Of a stretch of 64,000 nucleotides of DNA, positions 15,479 through 23,964 are shown piece after piece (position 1 is the first letter of the stretch; each line of letters opens with the position of its first letter). Source of the stretch: Lactobacillus corticis (GTDB lineage Bacteria > Bacillota > Bacilli > Lactobacillales > Lactobacillaceae); the NCBI RefSeq assembly GCF_018327645.1, contig NZ_BMAY01000008.1:1-64000 (forward strand), read 5' to 3'. Both the position numbers and the translations under genes were made by a program. The notes under the pieces are model-generated. The model was given only the letters and a program-made list of their open reading frames with translations. It was not told where the DNA came from and did no database searches.

Positions 15479-15521
15479 GTGGGAGGAAAAGAAAGTATCT
15501 TTTCCATTTTAACCGCATCAC
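15479..15521 (+). promoter_or_regulatory. Candidate L1-binding leader structure before rplK
   Basis: GTGG-GA-GGAAAAG...CTTTTCC...CCGC can form a two-tier helix whose GTGGGAG and ATCAC flanks resemble the ribosomal protein L1 target. A sister element lies before rplA. Binding and feedback control are inferred. A separate 10-bp inverted repeat (15420-15429 with 15454-15463) lies just upstream, without a T-run. Confidence 0.5.
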
Positions 15522-15542
15522 GGAATCAAGGAGGTATTGACC

Positions 15543-15968
15543 GTGGCAAAGAAAGTTCATACTGTAGTTAAATTACAAATCCCAGCTGGTGCTGCAACAC
15601 CTGCACCTCCAGTTGGTCCTGCTTTAGGTCAAGCTGGTATCAACATCGTTGGTTTCACTAAGGAATTCAACGCTAGAACCGCTGATCAAAAGGGCATGAT
15701 TATTCCTGTAGTCATCACGGTATATGAAGACCGTTCATTCGAATTCATTACCAAGACTCCACCAGCACCAGTATTGCTTAAGCAAGCTGCTAAGATCAAG
15801 AAGGCTTCTGGTGAACCTAACACTAACAAGGTTGGTAAGGTTACCAAGGCACAAGTTAAGGAAATCGCTGAAACTAAGATGAAGGACCTTAACGCTGCTG
15901 ATATTGAAGCTGCTATGCGTATGGTAGAAGGTACCGCACGCAGCATGGGCATCGAAGTCGTTGACTAA
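15543..15968 (+). CDS. rplK: 50S ribosomal protein L11
   Basis: This 141-residue L11 begins [30 protein letters not shown] chose the GTG at 15543, which has AAGGAGG 7 nt upstream and gives the family N-terminus; the in-frame TTG at 15537 is only about 1 nt from the ribosome site. L11 forms the GTPase-associated centre with 23S rRNA. It is followed by rplA after a structured spacer. Confidence 0.97.
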   Translation: MAKKVHTVVKLQIPAGAATPAPPVGPALGQAGINIVGFTKEFNARTADQKGMIIPVVITVYEDRSFEFITKTPPAPVLLKQAAKIKKASGEPNTNKVGKVTKAQVKEIAETKMKDLNAADIEAAMRMVEGTARSMGIEVVD

Positions 15969-15993
15969 TCCCGTTATTAACTAATAACGCTAG

Positions 15994-16030
15994 GTGGGAG
16001 AGCAATAGAGAGGCTCGTTTGACCACATAC
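15994..16030 (+). promoter_or_regulatory. Candidate L1-binding structure in the rplK-rplA spacer
   Basis: GTGG-GA-GAGC...GCTC...CCAC repeats the architecture seen before rplK, again with a downstream ATACAC flank. A short hairpin (CGTTATT/AATAACG, 15972-15989) lies just before it. An rplA-proximal L1 target would allow L1 to limit its own translation. Confidence 0.5.
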
Positions 16031-16046
16031 ACAAGGAGGAAAGCAC

Positions 16047-16739
16047 ATGCCTAAGCATGGTAAGAAATATTTAGAAGCTGCTAAGAAAGTTGATTCAAGC
16101 AAGTTTTACTCAGTTGCAGAAGCAATGAAACTTGTTAAGGAAACTTCATACGCAAACTTTGACGCTTCAGTTGAAGTATCATACAACTTAAGCGTTGACC
16201 CAAAGCAAGCTGACCAACAAATTCGTGGTTCACTTGTTTTGCCAAACGGTACTGGTAAGACCCAAAAGGTTATTGTTTTTGCTGAAGGCCCACAAGCTGA
16301 AGCAGCAAAGGCAGCCGGTGCTGACGAAGTTGGTTCAGATGAATTAGTTGAAAAAGTTCAAAATGGTTACCTTGACTTTGACGTTGTCGTAGCTACCCCT
16401 ATGATGATGGCTAAGGTAGGTCGTTTGGGTCGGATTCTTGGGCCTAAGGGCTTAATGCCAAACCCTAAGACTGGTACTGTAACCATGGATATTGAAAAGG
16501 CTGTTAAGAACGTTAAGGCTGGTCAAGTTGAATACCGTGTTGACCGTCAAGCTGCTATCCACGCTGCTATCGGTAAGGTATCATTCACTGAAGACCAATT
16601 AGTTGAAAACTTCAACGCTTTACGTGACGCAATTGTTCGTGCACGTCCAGCAGCAGCTAAGGGTCAATACATCAAGAGCGTTGCTGTAGCTGCAACCTTT
16701 GGCCCTGGGATTAAGCTTAACCCATTAGACTTGATGTAA
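16047..16739 (+). CDS. rplA: 50S ribosomal protein L1
   Basis: The 230-residue L1 has the usual length. It contains the conserved [15 protein letters not shown] (near 135-150) and a C-terminal [14 protein letters not shown]1 builds the L1 stalk and in many bacteria represses its operon by binding an mRNA mimic of its rRNA site. AAGGAGG precedes the ATG. A strong terminator follows. Confidence 0.97.
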   Translation: MPKHGKKYLEAAKKVDSSKFYSVAEAMKLVKETSYANFDASVEVSYNLSVDPKQADQQIRGSLVLPNGTGKTQKVIVFAEGPQAEAAKAAGADEVGSDELVEKVQNGYLDFDVVVATPMMMAKVGRLGRILGPKGLMPNPKTGTVTMDIEKAVKNVKAGQVEYRVDRQAAIHAAIGKVSFTEDQLVENFNALRDAIVRARPAAAKGQYIKSVAVAATFGPGIKLNPLDLM

Positions 16740-16757
16740 TTCAATGATAATTAAAGG

Positions 16758-16785
16758 AATCGCGACTTGGTCGCGATTTTTTTTG
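16758..16785 (+). terminator. Intrinsic terminator after rplA
   Basis: AATCGCGAC pairs with GTCGCGATT and is followed by an uninterrupted T-run. Confidence 0.92.
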
Positions 16786-16803
16786 TTTTGAGAGAATTTC
16801 TTC

Positions 16804-16832
16804 TTTACAAGTTAAGGGGATTCTGTTAGTAT
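16804..16832 (+). promoter_or_regulatory. Promoter of rplJ-rplL
   Basis: TTTACA, 17-bp spacer and TAGTAT. Transcription should start near 16839, directly ahead of the L10 leader. Confidence 0.75.
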
Positions 16833-16839
16833 AGTTCAA

Positions 16840-16952
16840 GTGATAAATTCTACCTAAGACTCGGGTGATCATCACGGATCTCAATAACCCGCCGAGGCCA
16901 GAAGATTATGAAGACGATTAACGCTCCATGTCTCTTGGCATGGAGTTTTTTA
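16840..16952 (+). ncRNA. L10 leader (ribosomal protein autoregulatory RNA) with attenuator
   Basis: The leader has the conserved core around CGGGTGATCATCACGG and ACCCGCCGAGG, and ends in an intrinsic terminator (CTCCATG with CATGGAG at 16924-16945, then six T). In the known L10 leader family, L10(L12) binding stabilises the fold that lets the terminator form, limiting rplJ-rplL expression. Confidence 0.88.
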
Positions 16953-16996
16953 GGCCTAAATAGGATTTATTATTAATTTTTATGGAGGTGAATCGA

Positions 16997-17509
16997 TTGA
17001 GTAAAGCTGCTATTGCTGAAAAGGAAAAGCTTGTTGATGCTTTTGCTGAAGAACTTAAGGCTGCTAAAGCGATCTTGATCATCAACTACCTTGGTTTGAC
17101 TGTTGAAGAAGTTACTGCTATGCGTAAGGAACTTCGTGACAACGATGTTAAGATGAAGGTTATCAAGAACACTTACTTGCGCCGCGCTGCTGCAAAGGCT
17201 GGCATCGAAGGTTTGGAAGACACTTTTGTTGGTCCAACTGCTGTTATCTACACTGACAACGCTGACGATGTTACTGAACCAGCACGTATCGTTTCTGAAT
17301 ATGCAGACAAGCACGAAGTAATCGAAATCAAGGGTGGTATGCTGGAAGGCAAACTTACCTCAAAGGAAGAAATCAAGGAACTCGCAGCCATTCCTGGTCG
17401 CGAAGGCTTGCTTTCAATGCTTGTTTCTGTATTGCAAGCTCCTGTACGTAACGTTGCTTACGCTGTTAAGGCTGTTGCTGATTCTAAGGACGAAGGCTCA
17501 GCTGAATAA
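16997..17509 (+). CDS. rplJ: 50S ribosomal protein L10
   Basis: The 170-residue L10 anchors L7/L12 dimers to the ribosome. It starts SKAAIAEKEKLVDAFAEELK and contains KVIKNTYLRRAAAKAG near residue 50. The start is taken as the TTG at 16997, since GGAGGTGA lies 6-7 nt upstream; the ATG at 16982 overlaps that ribosome site. The rare TTG start may hold translation down relative to rplL, which is needed in several copies per ribosome. Confidence 0.95.
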   Translation: MSKAAIAEKEKLVDAFAEELKAAKAILIINYLGLTVEEVTAMRKELRDNDVKMKVIKNTYLRRAAAKAGIEGLEDTFVGPTAVIYTDNADDVTEPARIVSEYADKHEVIEIKGGMLEGKLTSKEEIKELAAIPGREGLLSMLVSVLQAPVRNVAYAVKAVADSKDEGSAE

Positions 17510-17552
17510 TTTTATTGTAATTTCTAATATCTAAATTTCGGAGGATACTTAA

Positions 17553-17915
17553 ATGGCTTTAGATACTGAAAAGATTATTGAAGACTTGAAGGGTGCTACT
17601 ATCCTTGAATTGAACGACTTGGTAAAGGCTATCGAAGACGAATTTGGCGTTACTGCTGCTGCTCCAGTTGCTGCTGCAGGTGCTGCTGACGGTGGTGCTG
17701 CTAAGTCATCATTTGACGTTGAATTGACTTCAGCAGGTCAAGAAAAGGTTAAGGTTATCAAGGCTGTTCGTGAAATCACTGGCCTTGGCCTTAAGGACTC
17801 AAAGGGTCTTGTTGACGCTGCTCCTAAGAACATCAAGGAAGGCGTTTCAGAAGACGAAGCTAACGACATCAAGGCTAAGCTTGAAGAAGTTGGCGCAACT
17901 GTTACTGTTAAGTAA
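17553..17915 (+). CDS. rplL: 50S ribosomal protein L7/L12
   Basis: The 120-residue stalk protein has the N-terminal dimerisation segment [19 protein letters not shown], an Ala/Gly-rich hinge (about 36-52: [16 protein letters not shown]) and the C-terminal factor-binding domain with [20 protein letters not shown]. It recruits translation factors. A GGAGG ribosome site precedes the ATG. The gene pairs with rplJ and is closed by a terminator. Confidence 0.98.
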   Translation: MALDTEKIIEDLKGATILELNDLVKAIEDEFGVTAAAPVAAAGAADGGAAKSSFDVELTSAGQEKVKVIKAVREITGLGLKDSKGLVDAAPKNIKEGVSEDEANDIKAKLEEVGATVTVK

Positions 17916-17934
17916 TCAGTCCTTTTATCAGAAT

Positions 17935-17963
17935 AAAGGCGGATCAAACGATCTGCCTTTTTT
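17935..17963 (+). terminator. Intrinsic terminator after rplL
   Basis: AAAGGCGGATC pairs with GATCTGCCTTT (one G-U pair) around AAAC, followed by T. Confidence 0.88.
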
Positions 17964-18050
17964 CTTTGTCAAAATCTAGCCTTTAACCCTTGGGTGTGGT
18001 AACTTTAATGGGAAACACTAGTTTTTAAATCTAGATTGGAGTAAAGAAAC

Positions 18051-19154
18051 ATGAAATATTTAGTCGTTGGGGCAGGTCTTTTTGGGGCCGCATTTGCACG
18101 TGAAGCTGCCGAACACGGTCACCAAGTTAAGGTGATTGATCGGAGAAATCATATTGCTGGTAATATTTATACTGAAAAGGTTGACGGAATCGATGTTCAC
18201 AAGTACGGTGCGCACATTTTCCATACTTCAAATAAAAAAGTTTGGAACTATGTAAATCGCTTTGCTGAATTTAACCGTTACACGAATTCTCCAATTGCTA
18301 ACTACAACGGTGAACTCTACCACTTGCCGTTCAACATGAATACTTTCCATGAATTATGGGGGATTAAAACGCCAGCTGAAGCCCAAGAAATTATTAACAA
18401 GCAAAAAGGCGAAATGGCTGGCAAAGAGCCACAAAACTTGGAAGAACAAGCAATTTCCTTGGTAGGCCGCGATATCTACGAAAAGCTCATCAAGGGCTAT
18501 ACTGAAAAGCAATGGGGACGCAAGACCACGGAATTGCCAGCTTTCATTATCAAGCGTTTGCCAGTTCGTTTTTATTACGATAACAACTACTTCAATGATG
18601 ATTTCCAAGGGATTCCTAAGATTGGCTATACGCAAATGGTAGCCAACATGCTTGATCATGAAAATATTTCCGTTGAACTTGAAAAAGACTATTTTGACAA
18701 CCAAGCACAATATGAAGCTGATTATGACAAGATCGTCTACACTGGCATGATTGATAAGTACTTTAACTATCAATTAGGCGAATTGGAATATCGGTCATTG
18801 CGGTTTGAAACTGAAGAATTGGACCAAGAATACTACCAAGGCAACAGTGTGGTTAACTACACTGATAGCAAGACGCCATTTACGCGGATTATTGAACACA
18901 AATTATTTAACCCAGCTGCTACTAGCGACAAGACTGTGATTACGCGTGAATATCCAGCAGACTACCACAAGGGAATGGAACCATACTACCCAGTGAACGA
19001 CGCTAAGAACAACGAATTGTATGCTAAATACCAAGAATTAGCAGCCAAGCAGGACAAGGTAATCTTTGGTGGCCGTTTAGGTCAATACAAGTACTACAAC
19101 ATGGATCAAGTTTTAGCTGCGGCCCTGGAAGCAGCTGACAAAGAATTGAACTAA
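18051..19154 (+). CDS. glf: UDP-galactopyranose mutase
   Basis: The 367-residue FAD enzyme interconverts UDP-galactopyranose and UDP-galactofuranose, a precursor of surface polysaccharides. It starts KYLVVGAGLFGAAFAREAAE (FAD Rossmann fold), then VIDRRNHIAGNIYTEK, HKYGAHIFHTSNKKVW (near 46-61) and EKQWGRKTTELPAFI (near 150). The C-terminal GGRLGQYKYYNMDQV is the usual FAD-closing motif. GGAG lies before the ATG. It stands alone here rather than within an exopolysaccharide cluster. Confidence 0.96.
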   Translation: MKYLVVGAGLFGAAFAREAAEHGHQVKVIDRRNHIAGNIYTEKVDGIDVHKYGAHIFHTSNKKVWNYVNRFAEFNRYTNSPIANYNGELYHLPFNMNTFHELWGIKTPAEAQEIINKQKGEMAGKEPQNLEEQAISLVGRDIYEKLIKGYTEKQWGRKTTELPAFIIKRLPVRFYYDNNYFNDDFQGIPKIGYTQMVANMLDHENISVELEKDYFDNQAQYEADYDKIVYTGMIDKYFNYQLGELEYRSLRFETEELDQEYYQGNSVVNYTDSKTPFTRIIEHKLFNPAATSDKTVITREYPADYHKGMEPYYPVNDAKNNELYAKYQELAAKQDKVIFGGRLGQYKYYNMDQVLAAALEAADKELN

Positions 19155-19199
19155 TTTTGATATTCATTTTAGTTATAACAAATAAAAACTTTTTTCAAT

Positions 19200-19228
19200 T
19201 TCACTTATAAAAAGTAAGACGATATAAT
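19200..19228 (+). promoter_or_regulatory. Promoter of the DXS-like gene
   Basis: TTCACT, 17-bp spacer and consensus TATAAT, about 35 bp before the start codon. Confidence 0.65.
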
Positions 19229-19262
19229 TAATCCTGTAGGTAAAAATAGACAGGAGGAAATT

Positions 19263-21023
19263 ATGAATCAACATCCTGATTTTTTATTGAACAAGATTGC
19301 CAGTCCTGCTGATTTAAAGCAACTCTCGCTAGCACAGCTAACGCAACTGGCAAGTGAAATCAGAAGCTTAATTTTGGAAAAAGATTCAGTTGAAGGTGGC
19401 CACTTAGGGCCAGATTTAGGGATTGTCGAAACGGCAATTGCTTGGCATTATGTTTTTGACGCACCTAAGGATAAGATTGTTTGGGATGTCTCTCACCAGA
19501 CTTATCCGCATAAAATGTTGACTGGACGGGCATATGGTTGGCTTGACCCTGATCGTTATGAGGAAGTTACGCCCTATTCTAACCCTGATGAAAGTCCTTA
19601 TGATGATTTTGCCATCGGTCACACTTCGACTTCGATTGCGCTAGCTACTGGCATGGCCAAAGCACGTGACCTTGCAGGTGAAAACTACAATGTGACCGCC
19701 TTGATTGGTGATGGGTCATTAACCGGTGGCTTGGCTTTTGAAGGGTTAAATAATGCCGCGGTAGAAAAAGGCAATTTGATTGTGGTAATTAACGACAACC
19801 AAATGTCTATTGATGAAAATGTGGGCGGCGTTGTTACCAGTTTGCAGAAACTGCGGGAATCAAATGGCCAAACTGCTGAAAATCCTTTTAAGGCCTTAGG
19901 CTTTGACTATCTGTACGAGGATCAAGGCAATGATCTTGAAGCAATGATTAAGGCTTTTGAAGCAGTCAAAGATACCAAGCACCCAATTGTACTGCATATT
20001 AATACTTTAAAAGGGAAGGGCTATCAGCCAGCGGTTGAAAACAAGTATGCCCACCACTGGGTTTTGCCTTTTGATTTAAAGACTGATAAGACTACTGTTC
20101 CAAGTCCTCAAGGGCCAACTGCCGCTTCAACGGTAATCGACGTGGTGAAGGACGAACTTGAACACAAGAAGCCGCTCTTAACCATTAATGCGGCGATTCC
20201 GGGCGTTTTTGGGCTTGATGAAATCAAGAAAAATTATCCTGAACACTATTTAGATGTGGGAATTGCGGAGCAAGAGTCATTAACCTTAGCTGCTGGAGCT
20301 GCTAGAAACGGCGCTATTCCGGTAGTCTTCCAAAATTCAACCTTCTTGCAGCGGGCCTTTGACCAATTGTCGCATGATATTGCTGCCAACAACCTGCACG
20401 TCGTGATGTTGGTAGCAGGTGGCGGAATTACCACTAATTCTAAGACCCACCTGGGAGTGTTTGACCAAGTATTGGTAAGCAATCTGCCTAATTGGAAGTA
20501 TTTAGCACCAACCAATTTAACGGAACTTCGGGCGATGACCAAATGGGCGATTGAACAGGCTAATGGTCCGGTAGCGATAAAGGAACCGGTTTTGCCGCTG
20601 CCGGCTGAAGGAAAAGCAGGCCATGACTATAGCCAGATTCACTATGAGATTATTCCTGGTGAAAAGGTTGCAATTCTTGCGTTAGGTGACTTTTACCAAT
20701 TAGGTGAAAAAACGCAGGCTGAACTAGCCAAAGTCGGTATCAAGGCGGCCTTGGTTAACCCGCAATCAGCCAACATTTTAGATGAGGCTGCCCTTGATCG
20801 CCTTGCTCAAGATTATCAAGTCTTAGTGACGCTTGAAGATAATGCAATTGATGGTGGCTTTGGTCAAAAAGTAGCTAGTTATTTAGGCGACCAGAACATT
20901 TTGGTCAAAAACTATGCTGCTCCGCGAGAATATACTGACTTGGAAACTGCGCAAGCCATCTATCAGCGGATGCACTTGACTCCTGACCAATTAGCCAGCG
21001 ACATCCAAAAGTTGCTAGGATAA
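19263..21023 (+). CDS. DXS-like transketolase-family enzyme (substrate uncertain)
   Basis: The 586-residue thiamine diphosphate enzyme has the domain order of 1-deoxyxylulose-5-phosphate synthase: EGGHLGPDLG (near 42), WDVSHQTYPHKMLTGR (near 75), GHTSTSIALATGMA, the ThDP motif GDGSLTGG...NDN (near 155-178) and the catalytic-Glu motif VGIAEQES. It is shorter than standard DXS (about 620-640). The usual DRAG and RYPRG motifs, whose arginines bind the substrate phosphate, are replaced by VAGGG (near 384) and AIKEPVLP (near 438). Lactobacilli make isoprenoids through mevalonate, so a true DXS would be unexpected. I call it DXS-like, without a substrate. AGGAGG precedes the ATG. Confidence 0.85.
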   Translation: MNQHPDFLLNKIASPADLKQLSLAQLTQLASEIRSLILEKDSVEGGHLGPDLGIVETAIAWHYVFDAPKDKIVWDVSHQTYPHKMLTGRAYGWLDPDRYEEVTPYSNPDESPYDDFAIGHTSTSIALATGMAKARDLAGENYNVTALIGDGSLTGGLAFEGLNNAAVEKGNLIVVINDNQMSIDENVGGVVTSLQKLRESNGQTAENPFKALGFDYLYEDQGNDLEAMIKAFEAVKDTKHPIVLHINTLKGKGYQPAVENKYAHHWVLPFDLKTDKTTVPSPQGPTAASTVIDVVKDELEHKKPLLTINAAIPGVFGLDEIKKNYPEHYLDVGIAEQESLTLAAGAARNGAIPVVFQNSTFLQRAFDQLSHDIAANNLHVVMLVAGGGITTNSKTHLGVFDQVLVSNLPNWKYLAPTNLTELRAMTKWAIEQANGPVAIKEPVLPLPAEGKAGHDYSQIHYEIIPGEKVAILALGDFYQLGEKTQAELAKVGIKAALVNPQSANILDEAALDRLAQDYQVLVTLEDNAIDGGFGQKVASYLGDQNILVKNYAAPREYTDLETAQAIYQRMHLTPDQLASDIQKLLG

Positions 21024-21047
21024 AATAATTGCTTGTTTATAAGCATT

Positions 21048-21074
21048 AAACCGCTCATGTGAGCGGTTTTTTTT
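21048..21074 (+). terminator. Intrinsic terminator after the DXS-like gene
   Basis: AAACCGCTCA pairs with TGAGCGGTTT and is followed by a T-run. Confidence 0.92.
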
Positions 21075-21143
21075 GCTTGCGTAATCTGCGGAAGTGGTTA
21101 ATACTTTTGATAGAACTATTAGTAAAAACCACGAGGTGAAAAA

Positions 21144-22136
21144 ATGAAATTTGCAATTTTTAACGTTTCTGAAAGTGAGCAACGAGTTTTAGATGAGTGG
21201 ACCAAGAAAACTGGTCATGAAGTTAAAGTGGTGGCAGGCTCCTTGAACGCTAAGTCAGTTGAGGAAGTTGCTGATTGTGATGGCTTGACGATTAAGCAGA
21301 CCAGTAAAATTGCCGATGAGCTCGTTTACCGCAAGCTGCATGAATTTGGCATTAAGAGCTTGAATTTACGAATCGTTGGGACCGATATTGTCGACTTCGA
21401 CTTAGCTAAAAAGTATGATTTACTGGTTACTAACGTGCCGGCCTATTCACCGCGGGCAATTGCTGAAATGGCCGTAACGCAAGCCCTGTATTTGCTGCGG
21501 AAAATTGGGGAATTCCAAGCTAATATGGTTAACCAGCATGATTTTTCTTATCCTGACCGCTTGCAAAGTCATGAAATTTACACGCAAACCGTTGGTTTAG
21601 TCGGGGTGGGGCATATTGGTGCTGCTACTGCCCAAATGTTTAGTGCTTTGGGTGCCAAGGTCTTGGCCTATGATGTAGTTTACAATCCAGCTAATGAACC
21701 GTTTTTGACTTATACCGATTTGGATACCGTGTTACGCCAAAGCGATATCATTTCGCTGCATACGCCGCTTTTGCCAAGTACGCAGAAGATGATCGACGAA
21801 GCTGCCTTTAAGAAAATGAAAAATAATGCTATCCTGATCAATTGTGCTCGGGGAGGGTTAGTTGATACGCCTGCTTTAATTAAGGCGCTCAAAACCGGTG
21901 AAATTGCTGCTGCGGGCCTTGATGCTTTGGCTGGCGAAGAAAAGTACTTTGGCAAGCAGGTGCAAGCCAGTGACGTCCCTAGCGACTTTCAAGAACTTAA
22001 TGCCATGCCGAATGTTTTGCTGACGCCGCACGCTGCTTTTTACACGCAAACTGCCATTCGCAACATGGTTGAAATCAGTCTGAATGATGCGCTAGCGATT
22101 CGCGAAGGAAAGCGGCCACAAAACTTGGTACATTAA
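21144..22136 (+). CDS. D-2-hydroxyacid dehydrogenase (D-lactate dehydrogenase family)
   Basis: This 330-residue NAD-dependent enzyme reduces 2-oxoacids to D-2-hydroxyacids in the cytosol. The NAD fold is GLVGVGHIGAATAQMF (near 150-166). The catalytic Arg is in NCARGGLVDT (near 234), the Glu in the LDALAGEE region, and the His in LLTPHAAFYT (near 295), the last being typical of lactobacillar D-LDH. Lactobacilli carry several paralogues, so it may prefer bulkier substrates such as 2-oxoisocaproate rather than pyruvate. It is monocistronic, with GAGGTGA before the ATG and a long terminator downstream. Confidence 0.9.
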   Translation: MKFAIFNVSESEQRVLDEWTKKTGHEVKVVAGSLNAKSVEEVADCDGLTIKQTSKIADELVYRKLHEFGIKSLNLRIVGTDIVDFDLAKKYDLLVTNVPAYSPRAIAEMAVTQALYLLRKIGEFQANMVNQHDFSYPDRLQSHEIYTQTVGLVGVGHIGAATAQMFSALGAKVLAYDVVYNPANEPFLTYTDLDTVLRQSDIISLHTPLLPSTQKMIDEAAFKKMKNNAILINCARGGLVDTPALIKALKTGEIAAAGLDALAGEEKYFGKQVQASDVPSDFQELNAMPNVLLTPHAAFYTQTAIRNMVEISLNDALAIREGKRPQNLVH

Positions 22137-22175
22137 AAGCAAAATTATTTTTCTGAAGAAAAATGCCAATCTGAG

Positions 22176-22209
22176 AATAGTCTGACCAAATTTCGGTCAG
22201 GCTATTTTG
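22176..22209 (+). terminator. Intrinsic terminator after the D-2-hydroxyacid dehydrogenase gene
   Basis: AATAGTCTGACC pairs with GGTCAGGCTATT (one G-U pair), followed by TT and GG, so the T-run is short. Confidence 0.7.
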
Positions 22210-22289
22210 GTCTTTGCTTAAAATTATCAGCGGTTTTGCCAAACCAGGTTAATATTCGCTATAATTTGGAGAAGAAATGAGGCAAAATG

Positions 22290-22897
22290 ATGGCAGAACA
22301 ATATTTTACGCATAATCCTTCAGCCGCTCACGATGAACGGGTGATCGACTATCATCTCGAGCAAATTGACTTAAAATTTACTACTGATAGTGGCGTCTTT
22401 TCCAAAAACGGGTTGATTATGGTTCAGGGGTCTTGATTAAGACCATGAAAGATGTGGCTTTCCCAGCAAAGGGAATCCTCGATTTAGGCTGCGGCTATGG
22501 CCCCATCGGGCTGTTTGCGGCTAAATTTTGGCCAGATCAAACTGTCGAGATGGTTGACGTCAATGAACGCAGCTTGGCACTAGCTCAAAATAATGCCCGG
22601 ACTAACGGGATCACTAACGTCAATATCCACCAGTCAAACGTTTATGAGCAGCTAGCTGGCAAAAGCTATGGCTTAATCCTAACTAATCCGCCAATTCGAG
22701 CTGGCAAGCAGGTGGTAAGTGCCATGCTGGCAGGAGCTAATGACCATTTGGTCGACGGCGGGATGATTTTGGTAGTGATCCAAAAGAAGCAGGGCGAACC
22801 AAGTGCGCGCAAACTCTTGACGGCTACTTTTGGAAATTGTGAAATTTTAGCCAGAGATAAGGGCTACTATATCTTAAAAGCTGTGAAGCAGGCTTAA
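22290..22897 (+). pseudogene. RsmC/YbxB-like class I rRNA methyltransferase, frameshifted
   Basis: The 5' part, from the ATG at 22290 (GAGG upstream), reads AEQYFTHNPSAAHDERVIDY and stops early at about 22436. The rest is in another frame: SAM motif ILDLGCGYGPIG (near 22480) and catalytic LTNPPIRAGK (near 22680). Adding one base near 22413-22416 (TTGAT to TTGGAT) would rejoin them as ...KNGLDYGSGVLIK..., giving a protein of about 202 residues like YbxB/RsmC (16S m2G methyltransferase, small-domain type). Only the N-terminal substrate-contact region is severed. It may be inactive, or a base may be missing from the sequence. Confidence 0.8.
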
Positions 22898-22974
22898 ACC
22901 AATTTTAATTAAAAAAGCCATAAAGCACGATTATACCAGTAAATTAAGCGCTTTCCTAAGACGATTTTTGGTCG

Positions 22975-22980
22975 TATAAT
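22975..22980 (+). promoter_or_regulatory. -10 box before the small membrane-protein gene
   Basis: TATAAT, with TTTCCT 17 bp upstream as a poor -35. Transcription would start about 25 bp before the start codon. Confidence 0.45.
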
Positions 22981-23015
22981 ATTGCCTGGAAAAGCAAAGA
23001 GCGGAGGCAATGATG

Positions 23016-23195
23016 ATGAAAAAATTTGTGAAGAACTTAATTGCTGTTTTGTTGGTGTGTGTCGGCGTCTTCTTTATCGGTCGGATTATGGGCGATAATG
23101 AAACAGCTATTCCGGCTGGGCAAGCAGCCTTATATTTGATCGTTACCGGGATTTACTTCTATCATAATTACCGGAGCCGCGATCTTAACGCTTAA
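23016..23195 (+). CDS. Small two-span membrane protein, unknown function
   Basis: This 59-residue protein has two hydrophobic helices near residues 5-25 and 36-52, a short polar loop (GDNETAIPAGQ) and a charged tail (NYRSRDLNA). Three consecutive in-frame ATG codons occur (23010, 23013, 23016); the third is best spaced (8 nt) from GGAGG. It is monocistronic, flanked by its own promoter and terminator, which supports a real gene. Function not recognised. Confidence 0.65.
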   Translation: MKKFVKNLIAVLLVCVGVFFIGRIMGDNETAIPAGQAALYLIVTGIYFYHNYRSRDLNA

Positions 23196-23202
23196 AGCAA
23201 TT

Positions 23203-23245
23203 AGCCCTGAATTCAGTGATAAAAGCTGAGTTCAGGGCTTTTTCT
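23203..23245 (+). terminator. Intrinsic terminator
   Basis: AGCCCTGAATTCAG pairs with CTGAGTTCAGGGCT (one mismatch/wobble), followed by five T. Confidence 0.88.
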
Positions 23246-23296
23246 GTCGTCGGTGATTGGGTATCATATTAGTAAGACTAGCCGGGAGGACATTTG

Positions 23297-23800
23297 ATGG
23301 ACAGCCAAGCGAAAAAAGATTATATGGAATTAGCTTTTGCTGAAGCAAAAAAAGCCGAGGCACAGGATGAGGTTCCCATTGGAGCCGTGATCGTTGCTCC
23401 GGATGGAAAGGTCATTGGCAGAGGCTATAATCGCCGCGAACTAGATCAGGATGCGACGCAGCATGCAGAAATCATTGCCATTCGCCAAGCTAATCAGAGT
23501 TTGGGGACTTGGCGACTAGAAGACTGCAGCTTATTTGTGACCCTTGAACCTTGCCCGATGTGTGCTGGGGCAATTATTAATGCTCGGATCAAAGATGTCT
23601 ATTTTGGTGCGCTTGATCCCAAAGCCGGTGCCGTGGGCAGCGTAGTCGACTTATTTGCCGTCGAAAAATTTAACCACCACCCCCATGCCATTCGTGGTCT
23701 ATATCGCGACCAGGCAAGTCAGCTGCTGAAAGCTTTTTTCCAAAAAATTCGGCAACGGCAAAAAGCAGCAAAAGCCAATAAAAAAAGTGGAAATAATTAA
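23297..23800 (+). CDS. tadA: tRNA adenosine(34) deaminase
   Basis: The 167-residue zinc deaminase converts A34 to inosine in tRNA-Arg(ACG). Its zinc/catalytic motifs are QHAEIIAI (near 55) and LEPCPMCAGAIINARI (near 83-98), followed by GALDPKAGAVGS. Start ATG at 23297 with GGGAGGA 6 nt upstream. The basic C-tail (QRQKAAKANKKSG) extends a little beyond the core. The gene order tadA-SRP RNA-dnaX is standard in Firmicutes. Confidence 0.96.
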   Translation: MDSQAKKDYMELAFAEAKKAEAQDEVPIGAVIVAPDGKVIGRGYNRRELDQDATQHAEIIAIRQANQSLGTWRLEDCSLFVTLEPCPMCAGAIINARIKDVYFGALDPKAGAVGSVVDLFAVEKFNHHPHAIRGLYRDQASQLLKAFFQKIRQRQKAAKANKKSGNN

Positions 23801-23819
23801 GTAAGTACGCTAAGATAGT

Positions 23820-23900
23820 TGTTGGGCAATGTTCCGCCTCTGAATTGTGTCAGGACCGGAAGGTAGCAGCACTAAGGTTGTTGGGGCATGTGCCCTTTAT
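23820..23900 (+). ncRNA. ffs: SRP RNA (small bacterial type)
   Basis: Domain IV is unmistakable: TGTCAGGACCGGAAGGTAGCAGCAC with its GGAA tetraloop. Flanking strands GGGCAATGTTCC and GGGGCATGTGCCC pair to close a helix of about 80 nt. It binds Ffh for membrane targeting. TAAGAT at 23811-23816 may be its -10. It lies between tadA and dnaX, the usual site. Confidence 0.92.
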
Positions 23901-23913
23901 TAGACATTTAACA

Positions 23914-23946
23914 AACTCTTAGCTCTGATGAGTTAGGAGTTTTTTT
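23914..23946 (+). terminator. Intrinsic terminator after SRP RNA
   Basis: AACTCTTAGCTC pairs with GAGTTAGGAGTT (two G-U pairs), followed by seven T. Confidence 0.88.
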
Positions 23947-23964
23947 ACTAGAGAAAGAGCAATC

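Noticed and set aside
20246-20542. 98-codon antisense ORF in the DXS-like gene
   Set aside because: Antisense shadow without a ribosome site.
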